Source: JAIUNP01 sp020161975
GTDB lineage: Bacteria > Pseudomonadota > Alphaproteobacteria > Rhizobiales > Beijerinckiaceae
NCBI GenBank assembly: GCA_036745275.1
Contig: DAIOGK010000015.1
Location: 1-64,000, forward strand
Direction: 5' to 3'
Length of the DNA stretch: 64,000 nt
In this document: in pieces, positions 16,180 through 23,900 of the stretch
Position numbering within the stretch: the first letter of the stretch is position 1
How the letters are laid out: each line of letters begins with the position of its first letter
Notes under the pieces: generated by a model
The model's input: only the letters and a program-made list of their open reading frames with translations
The model's database searches: none
Told to the model about the DNA's origin: nothing
Position numbers and translations under genes: made by a program

Positions 16180-17331
16180 ATGAGACCGAAACGCCGCCTG
16201 ACCCTCAAGCCGGACGCGGTGCTTCACCGTGCGGAGGGGGCTGTCGTCGTGGATCTTTCCGGCGACTGGTCCGCACCGAACGCGCATGAATGTGAGGCCG
16301 AGGCGGCGCAGGTTCTGGCCGGCGTGAAGGAAAGGGCGGCGGTCACGCTCAATGCACGCGGCGTTGCCCGCCTCGATACGCTGGGTGCCTGGGTGCTGTC
16401 CCGGCTCGTGCATGATCTTGGCGAGCAGGGCGCGCCCGCGACCATCACCGTGACCCAGCCTGCACACAAAATCCTGTTCGAGGAGGTCCGCTATCGCCCG
16501 CTGCCGGAATCGCACCGGACGCGGCAGTTCCTGGTGCCGGACATGCTGGCCGATATCGGCAAGGTCATGGTCGATGCGATGAAGGATCTGGTGAACGGCA
16601 TCGCCTTCCTCGGCTCGTTCATCGCCGGTTGCATCAATGTCATCATGGGGCGCAGCCGGTTCCGTTTCGCCTCGCTGGTGGCGCAGCTTGAGCGGGTGGG
16701 GTTGCGCTCGGTGCCGATCATCGTGCTGATCTCGATGCTCGTTGGCGGCATCATCGCGCAGCAGTCGGTGTTCCAGTTGCAGTCGTTCGGCACAGTCAGT
16801 TTCGTTGCCGATCTGCTCGGCGTGCTCGTGCTTCGGGAACTCGCCGTGCTGCTCACCTCGATCATGATCGCGGGCCGCACGGGGTCCAGTTTCACCGCCG
16901 AACTCGGTTCCATGAAGATGCGCGAGGAAATCGACGCACTCCGCACCATGGGGCTCGATCCCATCGAAATTTTGGTGGTTCCGCGCATCGTGGCGCTGCT
17001 GATCGGGCTGCCGCTGTTGACATTCATCTCGTCCATGGCGGGTCTGTTTGGTGGCGGGGTGGTGGCGATGCTCTATGGCGGGGTCAGTCCGGAAGTGTTT
17101 CTGTCGCGCCTGCAAAATGCCATCGGGATCAACACGTTCGTTGTCGGCATGGTCAAGGCGCCGTTCATGGCGCTGGTGATCGGGGTCATTGCCTGCATCG
17201 AGGGGTTCGCCGTCAGCGGTTCGGCCGAATCGCTCGGTGCGCGGACGACGGCTTCGGTGGTGAAATCGATCTTCATGGTCATCGTCGTGGATGGGTTGTT
17301 CGCCATGTTCTTCGCATCGATCCGGTACTGA
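16180..17331 (+). CDS. mlaE: MlaE-type lipid ABC transporter permease with N-terminal STAS domain
   Basis: A 383-residue fusion. Residues about 1-110 resemble a STAS domain (VVVDLSGDWSAPNA and ARLDTLGAWVLSRLV), the role played by separate MlaB in E. coli. The rest is the MlaE permease with about five helices and the conserved IAGRTGSSFTAELGSMKMREEIDALRTMG region. Together with the downstream ATPase and MCE protein it should form an inner-membrane complex moving phospholipids between membranes. The ATG at 16180 follows GGAGA; an ATG at 16102 would give a longer N-terminus. First gene of a five-gene operon. Confidence 0.92.
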   Translation: MRPKRRLTLKPDAVLHRAEGAVVVDLSGDWSAPNAHECEAEAAQVLAGVKERAAVTLNARGVARLDTLGAWVLSRLVHDLGEQGAPATITVTQPAHKILFEEVRYRPLPESHRTRQFLVPDMLADIGKVMVDAMKDLVNGIAFLGSFIAGCINVIMGRSRFRFASLVAQLERVGLRSVPIIVLISMLVGGIIAQQSVFQLQSFGTVSFVADLLGVLVLRELAVLLTSIMIAGRTGSSFTAELGSMKMREEIDALRTMGLDPIEILVVPRIVALLIGLPLLTFISSMAGLFGGGVVAMLYGGVSPEVFLSRLQNAIGINTFVVGMVKAPFMALVIGVIACIEGFAVSGSAESLGARTTASVVKSIFMVIVVDGLFAMFFASIRY

Positions 17332-17336
17332 CGCTC

Positions 17337-18179
17337 ATGGTTGTGACGGAGGCATCGACCGGGGACGTGGCGCGCAGGGCGCAGGTGGATGCAGTGATCC
17401 GCGTGCACGATCTCGAAGTGCGTTTTGGCGAGAAGATCATCCTCAACGGGCTCAATCTCGATGTGCGGCGCGGCGAAATCCTCGGCTTTGTCGGGGCCTC
17501 CGGTGGCGGCAAATCGGTGCTGATGCGCACGATTCTCGGGCTGGCGACAAAGAAGCGCGGCAAGATTCTGGTGTTCGACAAGGACCTCGATACGCTCTCC
17601 GTGCGCCGCCGCGAAGCGGTTGAACGGCGCTGGGGCGTCCTTTTTCAGCATGGCGCGCTGTTTTCGTCGCAGACCGTCCGGCAGAATATCCAGATGCCGA
17701 TGCGCGAATATCTCACCATGTCCGAGCGGCTGTTCGACGAGATGGCGGCGCTCAAAATCGAACTGGTCGGCCTCAAGCCCGACGCGGCGGACAAGTACCC
17801 GTCCGAACTCTCCGGCGGCATGATCAAACGCGCGGCGCTCGCCCGCGCGCTGGCGCTCGATCCGGAGATTCTGTTCCTGGATGAACCGACCTCCGGCCTT
17901 GATCCCATCGGTGCACAGGAGTTCGACGATCTGATCGCAACCTTGCAGCGAACTTTGGGGCTGACGGTTTTCATGGTAACCCACGACCTCGACAGTCTGT
18001 CGGGGGTTTGCGACCGAATCGCGGCGCTGGCGGACGGGAAGGTGATCGCGGAAGGGCCGATTGAGACGATGATGGCATCCCAGCACCCCTGGCTCAGAGC
18101 CTATTTCCATGGCTCGCGCGCGCGGCGCGGCAGCCTCGAAACCGGGCATTTCCGGTCAAGCCTGAGAAGGGACGACTGA
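17337..18179 (+). CDS. mlaF: MlaF-type lipid ABC transporter ATPase
   Basis: A 280-residue ATPase of the Mla/Ttg2A type. Walker A is GASGGGKS, the signature LSGGMIKRAALARAL (with the Met-Ile-Lys typical of this subfamily), Walker B LFLDEPTSGLDP and the H-loop VTHDLDSL. It begins five bases after mlaE and its stop overlaps the mlaD start (TGATG). The C-terminus has a basic tail (about 25 residues) absent from shorter homologues. It drives lipid transport together with the MlaE permease. Confidence 0.94.
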   Translation: MVVTEASTGDVARRAQVDAVIRVHDLEVRFGEKIILNGLNLDVRRGEILGFVGASGGGKSVLMRTILGLATKKRGKILVFDKDLDTLSVRRREAVERRWGVLFQHGALFSSQTVRQNIQMPMREYLTMSERLFDEMAALKIELVGLKPDAADKYPSELSGGMIKRAALARALALDPEILFLDEPTSGLDPIGAQEFDDLIATLQRTLGLTVFMVTHDLDSLSGVCDRIAALADGKVIAEGPIETMMASQHPWLRAYFHGSRARRGSLETGHFRSSLRRDD

Positions 18180-19531
18180 TGGAGTCCCGGGCGAACTATG
18201 CACTGGTCGGCCTGTTCACGCTCGCGGTGATCGCGGCGGCGTTCGGCTTTGTCTACTGGTTCCGAGCGGCAGCAAACTCGGGCGAGCGCGCGCAATATGA
18301 AATCGTGTTCCCGGGGTCGGTGTCTGGCCTGTCGAAAGGCGCGGCGGTGCGCTTCAACGGCATCCGGGTTGGCGAGGTGCTCTCGGTCGACATGATGCTG
18401 ATCAACCCGCTGAAACCGCGTGAAAAGGACAATATCGACCCCGCGCGGACGGCTGTCATGATCGCCATCGATCCGACGACGCCGATCCGGACCGACACGC
18501 GCGCGAAGCTGGATTTCCAGGGGCTGACCGGCGTGGCCTCGGTGCAACTCACCGGAAACAGCACCACCGCGCAGATCCTGAGCAATCCTGACGGCAAGGG
18601 CGCGCCGGTGATTACTGCCGAGCGCTCGGATTTTCAGGACCTCCTGGAAACCGCCCAGCGGCTTGCCGGAAAAATCGACACTGTTGTGAGCAGGGTCGAC
18701 AAGGTGCTGGCCGATGCCGAGGGGCCTGTCAGCAACACCTTGCGCAATATCGAGAGCTTCAGCCAGGCGCTGAACGAGAATTCGCCCGGCATTTCCTCGT
18801 TCGTGTTGCAGATCACGGCAACCGCGCAACGGTTTTCGGCCCTGTCGGACAGGGTGGAAAAGCTGGCGGAGACAGCGGATGAACTGCTCAAGGGGGTGGA
18901 GCCCGGCAGCGTCGGCCGCGTGATCAGCAACACCGAGACCTTCACGAAAGCACTGGCCGAGAACAAGGCGCAGATCGACACACTGCTTGCGGATGCCGCA
19001 TCGCTCGCCAAGCGCCTCAATGACAGCGCGCCGAAACTCGATACCGCGCTCGTCGATGTCTCGCGCACCTTCAAGGCTATCGATGCCGACCGCCTGAACC
19101 GCGTGATCAGCGAGACCGAGAAGTTTACTTCGGCGCTTGGCAATCATGCGGGCGATGTCGACAAGACCCTCCAGAATGCCGCGGAACTGACAGCAAAGCT
19201 CAACAAGGCGGCAGACAGCATTCAGAGCGTGATGAAGGCCGCCGAAGCCTTCCTGACCGACGGGCAGGGCAAGAGCGTGATGGTCGAAATCGGCGAAACA
19301 GCAAAGTCGATCCGCATTCTCGCCGGTAATCTCGACAGGCGCACGGCGGAAATCACTGCCGGTGTCAACCGCTTCACCGGGCCGGGCCTGCGCGAACTTG
19401 AGGCGCTGACCAGCGATGCCCGCAAGACCGTCAACGAGGTGGGGCGCGCGGTCCGCAATCTTGAACGCAACCCGCAACAGTTCATCACCGGCGGGCGTTC
19501 CAACATTCCCGAGTATGGCGGCAACCGATAA
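18179..19531 (+). CDS. mlaD: MCE-domain lipid transport protein (MlaD family)
   Basis: A 450-residue inner-membrane-anchored MCE protein. One N-terminal transmembrane helix (about residues 7-27) is followed by the MCE domain (about 38-125; FPGSVSGLSKGAAVRFNGIRVGEVL and LDFQGLTGVASVQLTG). A long helical C-terminal region of about 300 residues with repeated short coiled-coil-like units follows, much longer than E. coli MlaD (183 residues) and like the needle-forming PqiB/Mce type. It presumably forms a hexameric lipid conduit in the periplasm. Start overlaps the mlaF stop by one base; stop overlaps the next start. Confidence 0.92.
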   Translation: MESRANYALVGLFTLAVIAAAFGFVYWFRAAANSGERAQYEIVFPGSVSGLSKGAAVRFNGIRVGEVLSVDMMLINPLKPREKDNIDPARTAVMIAIDPTTPIRTDTRAKLDFQGLTGVASVQLTGNSTTAQILSNPDGKGAPVITAERSDFQDLLETAQRLAGKIDTVVSRVDKVLADAEGPVSNTLRNIESFSQALNENSPGISSFVLQITATAQRFSALSDRVEKLAETADELLKGVEPGSVGRVISNTETFTKALAENKAQIDTLLADAASLAKRLNDSAPKLDTALVDVSRTFKAIDADRLNRVISETEKFTSALGNHAGDVDKTLQNAAELTAKLNKAADSIQSVMKAAEAFLTDGQGKSVMVEIGETAKSIRILAGNLDRRTAEITAGVNRFTGPGLRELEALTSDARKTVNEVGRAVRNLERNPQQFITGGRSNIPEYGGNR

Positions 19532-20136
19532 TGTCTCGCGATGGTTTTTCTTCTCCATTTTTCTCTGCCGGCGCCAGTCGCCGCCTCTTTTCGCTGGGAG
19601 GGCTTGCGGTGCTCGCCGGCTGCTCCTCGCCGCCGCCTGCAACCTTTGACATTTCGGCGGCCGCGATGCCGCGTTCGGGCGGTGGGCGCGGCCTTCTGGT
19701 CGTCGCCGAGCCGGTGGCGATCTCGCTGCTCGATTCCGACCGGATCGTGGTGCGAACGCAGGATAACGGTGTTGCCTATCTCAAGGGGGCGCAATGGCCG
19801 CAGCGACTGCCGAGCCTGTTGCAGGCCCGGCTGATCCAGAGTTTCGAGAATGCGCGGCGCGTGGGTAGCGTCGGGCGGCCCGGCGAGCGGCTGGTGCCGA
19901 CCAACATTCTCAATGTCGAGATCCGCACCTTCGAGGTGCAGGAGGCGACGGGGGAGGCGGTCATCGAACTCACCGTCAAGATCGTCAACGACCGGACGGG
20001 GCGGATCACCGCCGCGCAGATGTTTGCGGGGCGTGCGCCATCCGCCATCGACGGACCGGCGGCGGCGCAGGCGCTCAACGGCGTGGCGCAGGGCGTCATG
20101 GCCAATATCGTGCAGTGGACATCCGGACGGGCGTGA
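19531..20136 (+). CDS. ABC-type transport auxiliary lipoprotein (PqiC/DUF330-like)
   Basis: A 201-residue outer-membrane-directed lipoprotein with signal peptide and lipobox LAGC (lipidated Cys 31). The mature part resembles the auxiliary lipoprotein found with MCE transporters (PqiC family): an early strand GLLVVAEPVAIS, then RIVVRTQDNGVAYLKGAQWPQRLPSLLQARLIQSFENA, a hallmark of the family. It probably docks the MCE conduit at the outer membrane. Overlaps its neighbours on both sides by one base, the tight coupling of the whole operon. Confidence 0.88.
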   Translation: MSRDGFSSPFFSAGASRRLFSLGGLAVLAGCSSPPPATFDISAAAMPRSGGGRGLLVVAEPVAISLLDSDRIVVRTQDNGVAYLKGAQWPQRLPSLLQARLIQSFENARRVGSVGRPGERLVPTNILNVEIRTFEVQEATGEAVIELTVKIVNDRTGRITAAQMFAGRAPSAIDGPAAAQALNGVAQGVMANIVQWTSGRA

Positions 20137-20342
20137 TGGCGGAATCAAGCGAAATCGGCGGTTGCCGTCATTGTGGTCATACGCCGGTGCATGAATCGGC
20201 GCGCTGGTGCCCCTATTGTGGCGGTATCGCGCCCTATACGCGTACGCCGCCACCGCGCAGCAAGAATGCGCTGGTTGCGATTGCCGCGCTGGTGGTCATC
20301 CTCGCCGCCGTGATGGTGGGGCTCTACTTCGGCGGGCGATAA
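20136..20342 (+). CDS. Small zinc-ribbon, single-pass membrane protein
   Basis: A 68-residue protein with a rubredoxin-like zinc ribbon (C10, C13, C25, C28 in CRHCG and CPYCGG) followed by one transmembrane helix (about 44-64) and a short charged end. Topology suggests a cytoplasmic ribbon anchored in the inner membrane. Its start overlaps the lipoprotein stop by one base, making it the last gene of the Mla-type operon. I know no characterised function; a regulatory or assembly role in the lipid transporter is a guess from position. Confidence 0.75.
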   Translation: MAESSEIGGCRHCGHTPVHESARWCPYCGGIAPYTRTPPPRSKNALVAIAALVVILAAVMVGLYFGGR

Positions 20343-20422
20343 AGCAAGCAAATATCCGTTCTGCCTCTGGACTTTTTTTTCGGAAGATAGCTTTTCCGTG
20401 GAACATTTACGCGGGAGTTTTT

Positions 20423-20812
20423 ATGTTCAAGAAGATCATTTTCTCAACTTGCGGGATTTTGCTGCTGACCGGTTGCAATACAACCGGCATAAACAAGACG
20501 ATGCTGGCCGGGCAAACCCAGAGACTCACTTTCTACACGTCGCTTAACGCTGACTGCACGTCCAATGGCGTGACAACGGTGCGGGTTGTTTCGGGCCCGT
20601 CGAATGGCTCCGTCAGCATGGTCAACGGGCGTGGGCATCCGAGCTATGCGCAAAGCAACCAGCGTTATCATTGCAATGCGCATTCGGTGCCGGGCGTGAT
20701 CGCGAATTACAAGCCGAATGCCGGCTTCAGGGGAAGCGACAGTGTGACGCTCGAGGCCTTCTTCCCTTCGGGCAACACCGGGATAACCACCTACAACATC
20801 ACGGTGCGCTGA
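20423..20812 (+). CDS. Small lipoprotein with Ig-like domain
   Basis: A 129-residue exported lipoprotein. Residues 1-17 are a signal peptide with lipobox LLTGC (Cys 18). The mature part ends in YKPNAGFRGSDSVTLEAF, the sequence typical of cadherin/Ig-like beta-sandwich repeats, and the segment TVRVVSGPSNGSVSM fits the first strands of the same fold. Two further Cys residues could form a disulfide. ATG 20423 is preceded by GGGAG. Eighty bases from the Mla operon end, probably its own transcript. Function unknown; likely a surface or periplasmic binding protein. Confidence 0.78.
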   Translation: MFKKIIFSTCGILLLTGCNTTGINKTMLAGQTQRLTFYTSLNADCTSNGVTTVRVVSGPSNGSVSMVNGRGHPSYAQSNQRYHCNAHSVPGVIANYKPNAGFRGSDSVTLEAFFPSGNTGITTYNITVR

Positions 20813-20883
20813 AGAGAGGATCCCCTCTGGACAGGGCTGCCCCGGCGGATATTGCCGCCGCTTCGGTGAAAGAGTTGATGAAT

Positions 20884-20912
20884 AAAAAAGGCCGGGGGAA
20901 ACCCCGGCCTTT
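20884..20912. terminator. Bidirectional intrinsic terminator
   Basis: A perfect 10-base GC-rich stem (AAGGCCGGGG/CCCCGGCCTT) with a four-base loop. Read on the minus strand it is followed by TTTTTTATT, a strong terminator for the giant repeat-protein gene ending at 20943. On the plus strand the T-run is short, giving weaker termination after the lipoprotein gene. Confidence 0.88.
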
Positions 20913-20942
20913 CTGCTTGAATGCGGCGTGTTTGCCGGACGA

Positions 20943-23900
20943 TTACTCCACCCGGCCCGAGGCGTGCGAGAGCATGGTGTAGACCCGTCCGCTGTCGGAG
21001 GAGAGATAGCTGCGCGCGGTCTTGCCGTTGCGGTCGCCGGTATCTTCGAGCAGGCGCTCGAACTCAGCGATGTAGCGGTCCACGGTGTCGTGGAACTCCT
21101 GATCGCGGCGATACTTGCGGCGGATTTCCTCAAAGGTCTGGCGGCCCTGCGCGGTGTAGAGGCGCATGGTGAAGGCGGTTGCCTCGCCACGGCTGAACCG
21201 ATCCCAGGCGTCCTCCAGCACTTCGGGATCGACCATGCGGGCGATATCGAGGGTGAGGGGATCGGCGGTTTCTGCCGGCGCGGGGGTCTTGTCTTCTTCA
21301 GAGGCGCGCTGAAGCAGATCCGACAGCCAGCCCTTCTGGCCGGCGGGCTTGGCGGTTGCCGGACGCGGTGCCGCGGGCCGCTCGGAGCGTGCGGCTGTGG
21401 GGCGAGCGGGCAGCGGCGGCAGGACCGGGGCCGGCGTGTCGCTGACCGCAGGACGGAGATCCGCCAGCGGCTGGCGGGGGGCAGGGGCCGGCGCAGGGGC
21501 CTGAGCCGGAGCGATGTCGAGCGTGCCACCTGTGCGGCTGACGATGCTGGAGAGTTCCTGCAACATCTTGACCTGATCATTCACGGCGCGGCGCACCGTG
21601 CTGGCCGCCTCCTGCGTCTGGCGCGGCATGTCCTGTGTTGCCCGCTTCAACTCGCTGCGGGTGTTTTCAAGGTCACGCAGCACGTCGCCGGCGGTGCCGC
21701 GCAATTGCTCGGCGGTCTCGCTGAAACCGGAGGTCACACGGGTGAACAGCGTTTCCAATTCCGACAGTGTGCGGCCATAGGCGGCGTTCAGTTCCTCGCC
21801 AGCCCGCTTGCGCTCCTCGCCCGACTGGGCGCGAATGGCAGCGAACTGCTCGGTCGCCTGCAACAGTGTCGCCTTGACGTTTTCGGTGAGGGCGGCGGCA
21901 ACCTGACGCGAGCGACCCTCGGCGCCTTCCAGCGTCTTGTCGAGCACACCTGCGAAGGCGCGCATCCCGGCTTCCAGCACATCCGTGCGGTCGGCGAGCA
22001 GGGTGGCGACGCGATCCACTTCCGCCTGACGGGCGGTGATGACCTCATCGGCCTGCTGCTGCACATTGGCCAGGTGACGCGTCGCATCGAGCAGGGCGCG
22101 GGTGCGTTCGGCCAACTGGTCGCCCAGCGTGCCGGATTGGCCAAGAACCTCGGTCGAGACGGAGCGCATCTGGTCCACGCGTTCGGCCAGCCTGCGCGTG
22201 CCGTCGGCGGTGGCCTCGACGATGCTGCCCAGGGTCTGCTCGACCTGTTCCGTGATCTGACGCGTGCCGTCGCTGCTCGCCGCGATGATGGCGTTGAGCG
22301 TGGCTTCCAGCTTGGTGACGCGGTTGCCGAGGCCGGATTCGACCTTGGCGAGCCCGTCGGAGGCCGAGGCGAGGATCTGGTTCAGCACGTTGTTGGCGTC
22401 GGTGAGACGGCCCAGGATCATGCTGACCTCGCCGCGCAGCTTCTGCTGGGCGTCCGTGAGGTTGGCGACGGACTGCTCCGTGCCCTTGACGATGGTGGTG
22501 TCAAGTTCGCCCAGGCTGTGGACCAACTGCTCGGCGGCGGCATTGCCGGACCGGGCGATGGATGCGGCGATTTCCTGGCCGCGGGTTTCCAGCACTTCGG
22601 TGAACTTGGCGCTGTGTCGCTCCAGCCCGGCGGCGAGCTCGCTGCTCGCGGTGACGAAGCGCTCGCTCTCCCCACCGATGCGGCGGGCGATCTCGTCCGA
22701 ATGCGTGGCAAGCCCCGCACCCTTCTCGTCGATCAGGCCGCGCAGCTCGTCGATCTGCTTCGACAGGCGGGCGCTGACATCCTCGACGCTGCCGAGCAGC
22801 GACTTGCCGACATTGGCCGAGAGCGTATCCAGCAGACGCTCCATCTCGCTGATGCGGACATAGAGCGACTGGGTGGCGTCTTCCGCGGTGGAAATGAGCT
22901 TCTGCGCGGCGGAGCCGGATTTCGTCTCGATGTCGCCGGACAGGGCTTCGAGGCGGGTGATGACCCCGCTTTCAAAGGCGCCAGCCTGCTGTTCCAGTGT
23001 TGCGGCAAGGGTGCCCGTGCGCTCGCCGAGCGTACGGGTGATCTCTTCCGAGCGCAGTGACAACTGGTCGGAAACATTGCCGACATAGCCGACGATGCGG
23101 TCGGCCAGGGTCCGGGTCTGCACCTCGACGGCGCCGGAAATGTCGGCCACCTTGGCGTCGAGGCTCGACTGAACCATCTGGCTGCCGTCGGCCATGGCCT
23201 TGGCGAACTCCAGTGTGCGCTGGGCCAGCGTGTCGTTCAGCATCTTGGCGCGCTGGTCGAGGCTGGTGTCGGCACGGGTCAGCAGCGCGTCGAAGCGGCT
23301 GGTGATGTCCGTCGTGGTATCCGACAGCTTGCTTGCAATCGCGCCGGTCTTCTCGGTTGCGCGGGCCTCAAATGTCCCGAGGTGGTTCTCAAGCTGCTCG
23401 TTGAGCGTGGCGCCATGCACCAGCACGAGTTGTTCAAGGTTGACCGCACGCTCGACGAAGGCCTTCTCAAAGGCTGCGAAGCGGTCGGACAGGCCAGCGG
23501 TGCGCTCCTGCACCTCGTCGGCGAGACGACGGGCAGTTTCGGCCAGCGTGGTGTTGACGCGGGTGCCCTGGCTTTCAAGCGCGAAGGCAATGTCGCGGGT
23601 CGAATCAGCGAAGTGGGCGGTAGTATCCTCCACCTTCTTGCTGAATTCGCCATGGAGGGTCGCCATATGACCGGCAAAACCTTCCTTGACCTGCTCGGAA
23701 TGGGTGGCGAGCAAGGTCGTCACCGCTTCGCCGGCCAGGGCGAAGGCCTCGCCGACATAGTTCACGCGGTCGGTGATCTGGTCGGACACGCGCTGCGTGG
23801 CGGTGTCGATCGCTTCCTCCATGCGCTTGCCATCGACCGTCACGGCCTTTTCAATCCGCTCCGAGGCGCTCGTGACGCGATCGGCCAGCGCAACGCCGTG

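Noticed and set aside
18101..19642. Minus-strand open frame of 513 codons
   Set aside because: Antisense to mlaD and its neighbours; no family signal.
20928..23060. Plus-strand open frame of 710 codons
   Set aside because: It is antisense to the GPR-like gene; its Gly/Arg/Ala-rich sequence simply mirrors the repeated helix codons, and no family features or start context are seen.
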